A stretch of 31,776 nt of DNA, from positions 1 through 31,776 of IMG/VR virus record IMGVR_UViG_3300012944_000045; one strand, given 5' to 3'. This stretch comes from a virus. A program made the translations under genes and the position numbers. The notes under the pieces are model-generated. The model ran no database searches, had not been told where the DNA came from, and worked only from the letters and a program-made list of their open reading frames with translations. This document shows positions 13,595 through 20,207 of this stretch, piece after piece (positions within the stretch are counted from its first letter, which is position 1; each line of letters starts with the position of its first letter).

Positions 13595-13945
13595 ATGGAA
13601 GAAAGCAAGCACGCACCGGATTATGAGGACTGGCGCACACATCTTGCGCAAGCGGTCAACCGAGGCAAGGGAGCCACCTTTTCCCGCGATGAAGTAAAAG
13701 CCATTTACCGGCACGTTGAAGCGGGGCTGATCCAGTGTGGCCAGCCAGAACGCGATGCGCGACTTCTAGCCGAGAGCAATATCGAGCTGCTGCAAGCGCT
13801 GGAAGCCCTAGTTGACGCGATCTATCGAGACTTCAAGTGCATCTGCGAACCGGACTTAGACGCCGATGGCAGCATTGCCGCGCACGCGCAGAACTGTCCA
13901 AACGCGAAAGCCGAAGCCGCCATCCGCAAAGCCCATGGCGAGTGA
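13595..13945 (+). CDS. Early protein with shared AEAAIRKA tail
   Basis: A 116-residue protein, ATG 13595 behind an excellent Shine-Dalgarno (GAGGAGGAAGGG). The N-terminal half is charged and helical, then come NIELLQALEALVDAIYRDFK, CICEPDLDADG and NCPNAKAEAAIRKAHGE. The last part matches the end of the HTPGPW protein at 11577, so the two share a C-terminal module of unknown role. A pair of cysteines (KCIC) plus a later C and H may bind metal. Confidence 0.62.
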   Translation: MEESKHAPDYEDWRTHLAQAVNRGKGATFSRDEVKAIYRHVEAGLIQCGQPERDARLLAESNIELLQALEALVDAIYRDFKCICEPDLDADGSIAAHAQNCPNAKAEAAIRKAHGE

Positions 13946-13975
13946 TCCCGCGCTTACTGCGAAAGGAGAAGATTT

Positions 13976-14224
13976 ATGGCCGAACAAATCAGATTTGAAG
14001 TGACTGTTACCCTCGATAAAAACGGGTCGCCAGTCGAAACTGCTATTGGTTGTGACCATCCTGCCCATCCTGCCGTGTTCGCCGCTTCGGTTTGTGCTGC
14101 CGAGCATTTCATGACGGCGGTTTGTACGACTTCGGAGGTTGGATTTGATAAAGCTCTTGATTTGCTTTGTGACGGCGCCCGCTCGAACAAAATCAAATGG
14201 CTCAGTGGCCATCCGATCCAATAA
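13976..14224 (+). CDS. Small early protein of unknown function
   Basis: An 82-residue protein starting MAEQIRFEVTVTLDKNGSPV, with a good Shine-Dalgarno (GAAAGGAGAAG). It has an N-terminal strand pair, then a His/Cys stretch (GCDHPAHPAVFAASVCAAEH) and a helical C-terminus. The D-H-P-A-H and C-A-A-E-H residues could hold a metal but no family is recognised. Confidence 0.55.
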   Translation: MAEQIRFEVTVTLDKNGSPVETAIGCDHPAHPAVFAASVCAAEHFMTAVCTTSEVGFDKALDLLCDGARSNKIKWLSGHPIQ

Positions 14225-14280
14225 TTCCATGCGCCCCGTCCCTCCCCACCGCCTTCTCTATTCCCGCCAAGGAGAACACA

Positions 14281-14616
14281 TTGAGTAAACCAGTTTACGA
14301 ACCGGGAAGTCAGGAATGGAAAGCAAGACGGGATCGGATGATCGCCAGGGAATTAGAGCAACCGGAATCCTGGTGGTGGTTGTCGTTTGCGGATGAGAAC
14401 GGTTTTCGCGGTGGGGTATTGACGCGCGCTCACGGCATAGGCACAGCCGTGACGAAGACACACGCGCTAGGGATCAATCCAGGTGGAGAAGTTCGAGCAA
14501 TCGAGATATCTGACGAAAACGTGAATGCGTCGTCATTCGGCGAACACGCCGACAAACTTCTCTCAGCCGAATACATAGATAAACATTTGGGCGGCAAACG
14601 AAAGATGGATTCGTGA
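14281..14616 (+). CDS. Phage protein with WWWLSFAD motif
   Basis: A 111-residue protein starting at TTG 14281 with AAGGAG seven bases upstream. It contains ESWWWLSFADENGFRGGVLT, then ALGINPGGEVRAIEI. This is a recurring uncharacterised phage family in which a tryptophan-rich strand is followed by a beta-hairpin with LGINPGGEV. Its role is unknown. The stop overlaps the next GTG (GTGA), so it is probably translated together with the HNH-like gene. Confidence 0.65.
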   Translation: MSKPVYEPGSQEWKARRDRMIARELEQPESWWWLSFADENGFRGGVLTRAHGIGTAVTKTHALGINPGGEVRAIEISDENVNASSFGEHADKLLSAEYIDKHLGGKRKMDS

Positions 14617-14960
14617 ACCGCCGCCGTCCCTTGCTCCGCACCCGCGTCTTCCCCGAAGTTTCGCAGCACTACGAACTGATTTTAGACGGAGCCGTGCGGC
14701 GCTACTCCGATGGCCGCGAAGTCTGCTGTGACAATGCCTCTGGCTGGCGCGAGTACAAACGCCGGGTCCAGGTCATGGTGCAGCGGCAAGGCTATAGGTG
14801 CTGCCTATGTCCGGATCGCATCGCAGTTTCCCGCGCCACTTTTGAACATCAGCGACGGAGGGGCATGGCTGCGGCATTTCGTGATGACCGGATCGAAGAC
14901 GCGAAGGGAAATCCGATCAATGGGGCGGCGCACTGGATTTGCAATCGGGAGAAGGGTTGA
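14613..14960 (+). CDS. HNH-like endonuclease domain protein
   Basis: A 115-residue protein from GTG 14613. C63-x2-C66 (YRCCLCPDRI), then ATFEHQRRRGM with H79, then AHWICNREKG with H107 and N111 give the Cys-pair, His, His/Asn order of zinc-containing HNH nucleases. Such phage HNH proteins can nick DNA and often assist packaging or act as homing enzymes. This one is in the early region, so a recombination or repair role is as likely. Its 3' end overlaps the convergent gene at 14917 by 44 bases. Confidence 0.62.
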   Translation: MNRRRPLLRTRVFPEVSQHYELILDGAVRRYSDGREVCCDNASGWREYKRRVQVMVQRQGYRCCLCPDRIAVSRATFEHQRRRGMAAAFRDDRIEDAKGNPINGAAHWICNREKG

Positions 14961-15129
14961 CCTGGTACGGCGTGTAGCGCGGGTTCCCTTCGTTCATGCG
15001 GTTCAGCAGTCCAAAGGAGCGGTCAAGCGATCCAGGCTCCGAATTCGCCATCCATGACGCAGCAATCCCCATGCGGATCAGCACTGCATCGTAATCGTCT
15101 CGGCTCAAGGTCAGCACGACCAGCCCCAT
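14917..15129 (-). CDS. Small NEGNPxYTPYxV-type phage protein
   Basis: A 70-residue protein starting MGLVVLTLSRDDYDAVLIRM and containing FGLLNRMNEGNPRYTPYQV. The LSRDDYDAVLIRMG and NEGNPxYTPY elements recur in short proteins of many temperate phages, which is why this frame is preferred over the opposite strand. It is the last gene of a leftward block and overlaps the HNH gene end to end. Function unknown. Confidence 0.55.
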   Translation of the reverse strand: MGLVVLTLSRDDYDAVLIRMGIAASWMANSEPGSLDRSFGLLNRMNEGNPRYTPYQVNPSPDCKSSAPPH

Positions 15130-15144
15130 CTTTTTCTGAGTAGC

Positions 15145-15339
15145 TCACGACGGCTTCTCCTTCGGATACTTCACCACTCGCACTTCCTGCACATCAGAAT
15201 CAAGAGTAGCCCTACGAGATTCCAGCTCTCTAGCGGCCGCAGCGTGGGAAGGAAATCGGACCGGCGAACGAGTGACTCTTTCGGTGAGGAAGGTTTTGTA
15301 GCCGTCTTTGTCGGTGACTTGGATGGCGTAGAGCGGCAT
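15145..15339 (-). CDS. Small protein of leftward block
   Basis: A 64-residue protein starting MPLYAIQVTDKDGYKTFLTE and ending VRVVKYPKEKPS. Strand-turn-strand at the N-terminus, a helix (HAAAARELESRRATL) and a final strand suggest a small alpha/beta fold. The ATG follows immediately after the TAA of the gene upstream. No family was recognised. Confidence 0.58.
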   Translation of the reverse strand: MPLYAIQVTDKDGYKTFLTERVTRSPVRFPSHAAAARELESRRATLDSDVQEVRVVKYPKEKPS

Positions 15340-15537
15340 TTATAAAATTGTCCGATCCGATCTCAGGTAGGTGTCCAAATTGATTTTCGCCAGCAGCGCG
15401 AATTTCACCGTAAAGCGATGTTCTTTCCCTTTCACCTTACCGACGCTCACCACTCTGAGCAGGCGGCGTTTTTCATAGAACAGATCGCCACGCCGTAAAG
15501 TTTCGACTCCGGTCTTCACTGGAATGTGAAAGTACAC
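15340..15537 (-). CDS. Small basic beta-rich protein
   Basis: A 65-residue protein starting at GTG 15537 with AGAAAGGA six bases upstream. The sequence YFHIPVKTGVETLRRGDLFY and later KVKGKEHRFTVKFALLAK looks like a small beta barrel with basic loops. It lies in the same frame as the upstream gene, separated by that gene's TAG and seven codons, but the strong Shine-Dalgarno argues for independent initiation. Confidence 0.57.
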   Translation of the reverse strand: MYFHIPVKTGVETLRRGDLFYEKRRLLRVVSVGKVKGKEHRFTVKFALLAKINLDTYLRSDRTIL

Positions 15538-15558
15538 GAAAATCCTTTCTAGCTTTTT

Positions 15559-15933
15559 CTACGACGCGGTGGAGCTGGTGAGTTCCTCGCGGGTCCCTTC
15601 CCCATCGCAGGGTTGCTGTTGGTTGGACTCGGGAGGTTCGACCGAGCGCACATAGTCAATCACTTGCGTAATCGTCACTCCCCCAAACATAACTCCGTCA
15701 CAGAGTGCGGTAAGAATCGTTCTGTATTGATGTGGGGTATCCGTGAACCGCGCGATAGTTGGGGGCGTTGCCCATTCCTCCATCCAGGGCCACCTTGTGA
15801 GAGCTTCTCTATTATTGAAATTCGTCTTGCCCACCGCATGGCAGGCGATCCCGAGAAGGCATGTGTTCCAACTGTGATTCGTCGGTTGCTCTCCCACGAT
15901 GCTTCCCAACAAAATCGCATCACTGAGTTTCAT
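15559..15933 (-). CDS. Hypothetical protein of leftward block
   Basis: A 124-residue protein starting MKLSDAILLGSIVGEQPTNH. The first half contains hydrophobic segments with CLLGIACHAVG, the middle is Trp/Pro-rich (RWPWMEEWATPP) and the C-terminus is acidic. The layout (LSDAILLGS...A.....F....) is shared with short phage proteins of unknown role that begin similarly. It stops at TAG. The preceding gene's TAG lies 75 bases upstream. Confidence 0.58.
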   Translation of the reverse strand: MKLSDAILLGSIVGEQPTNHSWNTCLLGIACHAVGKTNFNNREALTRWPWMEEWATPPTIARFTDTPHQYRTILTALCDGVMFGGVTITQVIDYVRSVEPPESNQQQPCDGEGTREELTSSTAS

Positions 15934-16007
15934 CTCTCACCACCCTTCTCCCGGATTGCGGGCCGGGGACCCGGAATGAACTTACCAACAGTTGGGGCGC
16001 GTAGAAT

Positions 16008-16346
16008 CTACTGCTTTGTTCCTTCGCTCGGTTTGCCCAGCACGGTCGCGCCGAAATCATGATCGCCTTTGTCGGGTCGATACTCGAATCCCCGCGTGAG
16101 CAGCTTGAACGCTTTTTCTTTCCAGTCGGGATCGCTGGCTGACATCCGCATAATTTCCGCTTGCTCTGCCACCGAACAGAAGGTGATGCCGATAGTCTGC
16201 GGCCTGCGCTGGGAATAGTCGGGAGGCATTTGCGCCCAGATGACTTCGGCTTGGTCGTAAGCTCGGATGCGCTCAATGCTGCCTTCGTCCAGGCAGATCA
16301 GCCAATTCACTCGACCGTTGCGGAGAACTTGCGGGATGATAATCAA
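16008..16346 (-). CDS. Hypothetical protein of leftward block; gap after its TAG is open
   Basis: About 112 residues, starting at TTG 16346, which overlaps the upstream stop (TTGA) behind AAGGAGGAGG. A GTG at 16364 is an alternative. It contains QVLRNGRVNWLICLDEGSIE and TIGITFCSVAEQAEIMRMSA, a mixed alpha/beta protein of no recognised family. It ends at TAG. After that stop the same frame stays open for 25 codons (including VGKFIPGPRPAIREKG) and ends in a TGA overlapping the next ATG as ATGA, the coupling used elsewhere in this operon. Confidence 0.58.
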   Translation of the reverse strand: MIIIPQVLRNGRVNWLICLDEGSIERIRAYDQAEVIWAQMPPDYSQRRPQTIGITFCSVAEQAEIMRMSASDPDWKEKAFKLLTRGFEYRPDKGDHDFGATVLGKPSEGTKQ

Positions 16347-16522
16347 GACGCCTCCTCCTTCCACCGCTTCTGCGCCGGCGGAACCGACTTTTTATTTCGC
16401 GGAGCCGGAAGTTCGCTGTCTAAATCACGGTTGGATTTGTCTTCCGGCCCCGTTTCTTCACCAGATGGGATGTCTCTAGACCAGGGCACCCGACCCGGCG
16501 AATTCTGAATTGGCTGGCTCAT
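16343..16522 (-). CDS. Small hydrophilic protein
   Basis: A 59-residue, highly charged and probably disordered protein starting MSQPIQNSPGRVPWSRDIPS and ending KRWKEEAS. The ATG overlaps the previous stop (ATGA) and its own stop overlaps the next TTG. The tight coupling on both sides is the main support for it. Confidence 0.52.
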   Translation of the reverse strand: MSQPIQNSPGRVPWSRDIPSGEETGPEDKSNRDLDSELPAPRNKKSVPPAQKRWKEEAS

Positions 16523-16728
16523 ATCGACTCCGCAATTTCTCTCAGCCACTGCGCGCAGTCTATCGCATCACAGATGCGGGCTCCGTTGGCTAACCGGCCT
16601 TCTGGGACGTGATCGGCTACGATTCTCAGGCTCAGGCGGGATTGTAATCGGCCAGGTCCTTCGCGGAGCTGTTCGATCATTTCGCCCCAGCGCTCGTGGA
16701 TGCGGGAGGAGTCTGGCTGGGTGCTCAT
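16519..16728 (-). CDS. Small helical protein
   Basis: A 69-residue protein starting MSTQPDSSRIHERWGEMIEQ and ending CDAIDCAQWLREIAESI. It is coupled by ATGA at both ends. A helical N-terminus and a central strand (SRLSLRIVADHVPE) are visible. No family was recognised. The overlapping longer frame extending to 16998 is out of frame with the zinc gene and is not used. Confidence 0.55.
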   Translation of the reverse strand: MSTQPDSSRIHERWGEMIEQLREGPGRLQSRLSLRIVADHVPEGRLANGARICDAIDCAQWLREIAESI

Positions 16729-17033
16729 GCGATTCCTCCTTCCGCCAGTCTCAGCATCTCCCTGGTAATCCGGCAATCCGGGCAGATTCGGTCCAGCGCC
16801 GCAGGAGATTCCAAGGCCGCGATGAATGTATCCTCGCAGAATTTGCACTCGACCAGCACTTCGTTGGGCCCTAACTTCCGCATCCGTCCCTGCTCGATCA
16901 GACCCGACAAAATCTTCAACAGGCAGTCTCCGCAAAGTTTTTCTTTTACCGAGACCGAATCGGCCCTGGCGGAGAACGGTTTGGAGCAAATCACGCACTG
17001 GACCGAGGTTCGGAAGGGTTGAGGCTCAGGCAT
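16725..17033 (-). CDS. Eight-Cys zinc-ribbon protein, first gene of leftward block
   Basis: A 102-residue protein with four CxxC knuckles: VQCVICSKPF, LCGDCLLK, VECKFCEDTF and ICPDCRIT, so probably two zinc ribbons. GAAAGG lies nine bases before the ATG. As first gene of the block and divergent from the ribbon-helix-helix gene, it could be a transcriptional or RNA-binding factor. No specific family is recognised. Confidence 0.65.
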   Translation of the reverse strand: MPEPQPFRTSVQCVICSKPFSARADSVSVKEKLCGDCLLKILSGLIEQGRMRKLGPNEVLVECKFCEDTFIAALESPAALDRICPDCRITREMLRLAEGGIA

Positions 17034-17080
17034 GGGGCTGGCCTTTCTGAGGGTGAACCGAAGTTATCAACAGAATCTAT

Positions 17081-17121
17081 TTGACACGCGGATACTATAG
17101 CCATACATTGACCGGCATGGC
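17081..17121 (+). promoter_or_regulatory. Promoter and possible autoregulatory operator of the RHH gene
   Basis: TTGACA (17081-17086), 17-base spacer and TACATT (17104-17109) form a near-consensus promoter. The ATG follows seven bases later, predicting a leaderless transcript. GCCAT (17100-17104) and ATGGC (17117-17121) form an inverted repeat across the -10 and start codon, the type of site a dimeric ribbon-helix-helix repressor could bind. Confidence 0.6.
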
Positions 17122-17299
17122 AAGCGATATCAAAAAAAAACCTCCACACGGGATCGGCAGCAAGAAAACCACGATTCGCCTGTCCGAAGCAGACGAGAAA
17201 ATTCTGCGGGCGCTGGGTGATCATCTCGGTCTTAATTTTTCTGGAGTGACTCGATTGGGGTGGAGAACGTTAGCCGCCAAAGAGGGTCTTCGCGCCTGA
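17117..17299 (+). CDS. Ribbon-helix-helix (CopG/Arc-like) DNA-binding regulator
   Basis: A 60-residue protein with a basic N-terminal arm (MASDIKKKPPHGIGSKK), then a short strand TTIRLSEADEKI, and two helices (EKILRALGDHLGL and SGVTRLGWRTLAAKEG) joined by a turn. This is the ribbon-helix-helix plan, in which the strand pairs in a dimer and inserts into the major groove. Its own promoter and a leaderless start suggest an autoregulated repressor, divergent from the leftward block that begins at 17033. The Glu/Ala content of helix A is typical. Confidence 0.68.
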   Translation: MASDIKKKPPHGIGSKKTTIRLSEADEKILRALGDHLGLNFSGVTRLGWRTLAAKEGLRA

Positions 17300-17318
17300 G
17301 TTCCTGAAATAAAACAAA

Positions 17319-17347
17319 GCGGCGGGGACCATACAATCCCTCGCCGC
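17319..17347 (-). terminator. Terminator-like hairpin oriented leftward
   Basis: GCGGCGGGGA (17319-17328) pairs with TCCCTCGCCGC (17337-17347) with one bulge. Read on the minus strand the stem is followed by TTTGTTTTATTTC, a good U-tract. Read rightward it is not. It could stop antisense transcription entering the regulator gene from the right. Confidence 0.55.
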
Positions 17348-17378
17348 CCGAAAGCCGAACCCCCTGTGAGAGGCCGCC

Positions 17379-17696
17379 TTGACAAAAATACAATACACGC
17401 ACCCCGCCGAATTCGCCAGTGAAAATCTGGTAACAACTCCACTTTCTCCAAAACCAACTAAGCGTTCTCCGCGGCTGTGTGGGCTGTGCTCTCAGCCCAT
17501 TCCCTCAAAGCGGCGTGTCTGCGATGGCTGTTTGCAGCGTGGTCACGCCGTTGGCTGTCCTTCTCCGAATGGCAAATGTAACTGCGGTTTTCACACATGG
17601 TTCTGGAGGGACGTAGCCTCTCAGAACCGCAAACGGAAGCCTCCGAAGCGTGAGGCACCTGTAGACCTAAAGTCACGCGCGGCAGGTGAACGATGA
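17379..17696 (+). CDS. Cys-rich basic zinc-binding protein
   Basis: About 105 residues from TTG 17379 (weak Shine-Dalgarno AGAGG; no better in-frame start). It contains RLCGLCSQPIPSKRRVCDGC, then HAVGCPSPNGKCNCGFHTW: two CxxC pairs plus a Cys/His cluster, enough for two zinc sites. The C-terminus is Lys/Arg/Pro-rich. The stop overlaps the next ATG (ATGA). It sits at the head of the replication gene run. Confidence 0.58.
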   Translation: MTKIQYTHPAEFASENLVTTPLSPKPTKRSPRLCGLCSQPIPSKRRVCDGCLQRGHAVGCPSPNGKCNCGFHTWFWRDVASQNRKRKPPKREAPVDLKSRAAGER

Positions 17697-17860
17697 AGAG
17701 AATTCCTCCCCGTCGAGTTCGTGTGCGTTGCGAGAACTGCGGCGAATTCAACACCACTCAGAGATATGACCCAATGGGCTGCCCGCAGTGCGGGTTTCCG
17801 GTGAAGGTTGTCATCGTCCTGCCTGATCCGGATGGGCCAGCGAAGAAAAAGGCGGCATGA
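17694..17860 (+). CDS. Small zinc-ribbon protein before the replication ATPase
   Basis: A 54-residue protein starting MKRIPPRRVRVRCENCGEFN, with a second knuckle GCPQCGFPVKVVIV and a basic tail ending PAKKKAA. It is a classic four-Cys ribbon. ATGA overlaps join it to genes on both sides. The end AAGGCGGCATGA recurs at the junction at 21531. A nucleic-acid-binding partner for the ATPase is possible. Confidence 0.66.
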
Positions 17861-19437
17861 GCGATCTCGATCAAGTAGTACCGCGCCAGCGCACTTTGTC
17901 TGGCATTTTTCATGACCAGCCAGCCGCGCCTTCGTCTCTTTATGACTATCGCACGCAAGGGGAAGTCTTGATGCGGCTCATCATGGAGCCGAAGCTGCTC
18001 CATGAATCCTTCGGCGATCTCACCATGTCCGATTTCGGCGGCAGCGTCCATCAATCCTTATTTCGCACCATCGTCAAGTTGTCCGAGGAAAAAGAAGAAT
18101 TTGACATCGTAACCATTGCCGAAGCATGGAGCGGCGGCGGCGAAGCAATGGGTGATGCTACCGCATACCTCGGCAACTTGATGGATACGGTCGGCACCGA
18201 TTTCCCTACCACCAAGCTCCGCCTGCGCATCGAGAAGCTGCATCACCTGGCCCATCTCCGCCGCTTGCGTTTCTTGGGAGAGAGCCTACAGCGTCACGCC
18301 GACAATGCGCAGACTGACCCCAATGCGCTGATGGAGAAACTGGAGATCGGAATCACCGCTCTCCGCTCCGGATACGACTTAAACGGCGAAATGCTGCCTT
18401 ATGCGCCGCGCAATCTCGCCCGGCGTCCCGATCTAATCCGGCTGTCTTCTGTCGAAGCAAAACCGGTTCCGTGGCTCTGGCAGCCGTACCTAGCTTACGG
18501 GATGATCAATCTGCTCTCCGGCGAACCGGGATGCGGCAAGACATACCTGGCGCTGGCATTCGCGGCCGCGCTCACCGTAGGCAAGGTGCCTTTCACCGGC
18601 GAGCCTTGCGCTCCCCATGACGTGGTTTACCTGTCCATAGAAAACTCGCCGGAATATTCCGTTCGCCCGCGCTTCGACAGCTTAGAGGGGAATCCGGATC
18701 GCATCCATGTGCTGCAAGGCGCGGTTACGGGCGAAGGTCCCAAGGCCAGGCGTGAAGGCGTGCGATTGAGCGACATTCCGCTTTTGGAATCGGCCATCAA
18801 GCAAACCAATGCGCGGTTCTTGGTGGTGGATCCGATTCAATCCTTCCTCGGCGGCGAAGTAGATATGCACCGCTCGAACGAAACCCGGCCCGTCATGGAT
18901 GGTCTGGGAATGCTGGTGCAGAAGTACGGCGTCTGTCTGCTGATCCTGCGGCACTTCGCCAAATCCACCGCCGGAAGCGCCATCAATCGCGGATTGGGAA
19001 GCATTGATCTCACCGGAGCTGCTCGCACCGAAATGCACGCGGGCAAGCGCGACGATCAAAGTGTGCTGGCTCACGCCAAATCGAACATTGGCCCGTTCGG
19101 TAAATCTCTTGGCTACCAAATCCGGGATGGGGAATTCCGCTGGACTGGAGAGAGTTCGGTTACTGCCGACGATCTCGCATCCACCGGCGCCATGACAGAA
19201 GAAGACCGGGACGCCGCCAGCGAAGCATCGGAATGTCTGACCGACATTTTGCGAGGCGGACCTAAATTGTCGAGCGAAGTATTGACCGAGGCCAAAGAGC
19301 AAGGCTTTTCCGAACGAGTAATCCGGCGGGCCAAAGTGAAGCTTGGCGTGAAATGGAGAAAGAGGGCCGGCTCACGGCATGGACAGTTTGAGTGGTTCTT
19401 GGAGGATTACGAGGATGGCGAGATCGCCGCCAGTTGA
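17857..19437 (+). CDS. Replicative ATPase: DnaB N-terminal domain fused to RepA-like AAA helicase domain
   Basis: A 526-residue protein. Residues 30-115 (QGEVLMRLIMEPKLLHESFG ... FDIVTIAEAW ... AYLGNLMD) match the DnaB helicase N-terminal domain that binds primase or loader. A P-loop GEPGCGKT at 222-229 and a RecA-like core follow, with LVVDPIQSFLG as Walker B and LILRHFAKS after it, as in RepA/AAA_25 hexameric helicases. The C-terminal 80 residues (SSEVLTEAKEQGFSERVIRR) look like a winged helix. It should unwind or load at the origin. The array of 9-bp repeats immediately downstream fits that role. No primase or polymerase gene is seen in the window. Confidence 0.8.
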   Translation: MSDLDQVVPRQRTLSGIFHDQPAAPSSLYDYRTQGEVLMRLIMEPKLLHESFGDLTMSDFGGSVHQSLFRTIVKLSEEKEEFDIVTIAEAWSGGGEAMGDATAYLGNLMDTVGTDFPTTKLRLRIEKLHHLAHLRRLRFLGESLQRHADNAQTDPNALMEKLEIGITALRSGYDLNGEMLPYAPRNLARRPDLIRLSSVEAKPVPWLWQPYLAYGMINLLSGEPGCGKTYLALAFAAALTVGKVPFTGEPCAPHDVVYLSIENSPEYSVRPRFDSLEGNPDRIHVLQGAVTGEGPKARREGVRLSDIPLLESAIKQTNARFLVVDPIQSFLGGEVDMHRSNETRPVMDGLGMLVQKYGVCLLILRHFAKSTAGSAINRGLGSIDLTGAARTEMHAGKRDDQSVLAHAKSNIGPFGKSLGYQIRDGEFRWTGESSVTADDLASTGAMTEEDRDAASEASECLTDILRGGPKLSSEVLTEAKEQGFSERVIRRAKVKLGVKWRKRAGSRHGQFEWFLEDYEDGEIAAS

Positions 19438-19462
19438 CGCCCTAACTCGCTAAGGATGGCGA

Positions 19463-19507
19463 CGGCTCCTAGGCTGCCGTAGGCCGCGCGATACGTGTCG
19501 TTTTTTT
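19463..19507 (+). terminator. Weak hairpin and T7 run after the ATPase gene
   Basis: CGG-ct-CCTA (19463-19471) can pair with TAGG-CCG (19480-19486), and TTTTTTT lies at 19501-19507. The 14-base gap between stem and T-run is long for an intrinsic terminator, so the call is weak. The T-rich stretch may instead belong to the adjacent origin-like region. Confidence 0.25.
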
Positions 19508-19522
19508 CGGTTTGTTTGTAGT

Positions 19523-19585
19523 CAACTTGTACAACTTGTACAACTTTTCGTGTGTGTGACCAAGTTGACCAAGTTGTACAAGTTG
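19523..19585. repeat. Inverted array of six 9-bp iteron-like repeats (candidate origin or operator)
   Basis: Left half: CAACTTGTA (19523-19531), CAACTTGTA (19532-19540), CAACTTTTC (19541-19549). Spacer: GTGTGTGTG (19550-19558). Right half, on the minus strand: CAACTTGGT (19567-19559), CAACTTGGT (19576-19568), CAACTTGTA (19585-19577). Everything falls on a 9-base grid. The units create TTGTACAA palindromes. The array lies in the 254-base gap behind the helicase gene, where phage and plasmid origins often sit. A transcript would also fold into a long hairpin. Confidence 0.7.
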
Positions 19586-19691
19586 GATGCATAGTTAGTA
19601 AACGCTGTGCAAAACAATGGCAACAAAAAGCTGTTCCCACTGGGCTGGAGGCACCCTGACTCTTGGCGATCTTCGGCCCGGTGGAGAAAAG

Positions 19692-19904
19692 ATGATTGCA
19701 ATGAATGAAATTGAGCGTAAGCGGGCGCGGCGCAACTTAAATCCGCACAAACCGGCGTTGCTAGCGATGTGGCTTTGGGGCAAGAGGTATGCGGCTCAAG
19801 GCGGTGGCTCGATGGATTTCTGGGACAAACTGACTGAACAGGAAAAGAATAGTTGTCGAGAGTGTGTCATTCGTGTAGCCAAAGCTCCTGAAGAGGAAAA
19901 ATAA
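19692..19904 (+). CDS. Small basic phage protein
   Basis: A 70-residue protein starting MIAMNEIERKRARRNLNPHK behind GGTGGAG. An upstream GTG/ATG would extend it to 19617, but that part adjoins the repeat array and lacks a Shine-Dalgarno. It contains ALLAMWLWGKRYAAQGGGSM and ends CRECVIRVAKAPEEEK. Similar WLWGxxYAxQxGGSMDFWDxL proteins are common in phages. The role is unknown. Confidence 0.62.
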   Translation: MIAMNEIERKRARRNLNPHKPALLAMWLWGKRYAAQGGGSMDFWDKLTEQEKNSCRECVIRVAKAPEEEK

Positions 19905-19909
19905 CCTCA

Positions 19910-20206
19910 ATGGCTTCCATCTTCCACATGCCTTCCCGCTCTCCCGCCGAAGTGATTGCCTTCGCTCCGGGAGTCTCCTATGACCTGACCCCGGAATTCT
20001 CCGCCTTAGAAGCTGCGGAACTGGCGGGAATTCGTATCGGGCGTCTCTACCAACCGGTGGAGTTCATGCGTTTCTGTCTGCCCTGCGACTCCGAACAAAG
20101 ATTTGTAGCGGACCGAGTCTGTTCGGGAGGACTGCTCGGTTACTGCGGAAAATGTGGGGATGAGAGGATCGCGCCTTTTACCAGGGCTAGAAGTGAGGGC
20201 GAGTGA
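19910..20206 (+). CDS. Zinc-binding protein of unknown function
   Basis: A 98-residue protein starting MASIFHMPSRSPAEVIAFAP. The N-terminal half has a strand-helix pattern (GVSYDLTPEFSALEAAELAG), and the C-terminal half has FCLPCDSEQRF and CSGGLLGYCGKCGDER, a four- to five-Cys zinc site. AGAGG lies rather far upstream. The stop is followed after one base by the next ATG. Confidence 0.58.
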   Translation: MASIFHMPSRSPAEVIAFAPGVSYDLTPEFSALEAAELAGIRIGRLYQPVEFMRFCLPCDSEQRFVADRVCSGGLLGYCGKCGDERIAPFTRARSEGE

Positions 20207-20207
20207 A

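Noticed and set aside
14229-14288. Short ORF MRPVPPHRLLYSRQGEHIE before the TTG-started gene
   Set aside because: Only 19 codons, no Shine-Dalgarno; it overlaps the real ribosome site of the gene at 14281.
18682-19302. 206-residue minus frame opposite the replicative ATPase
   Set aside because: The plus strand shows a full Walker A/B helicase, and the minus frame has no start site or recognisable motifs.
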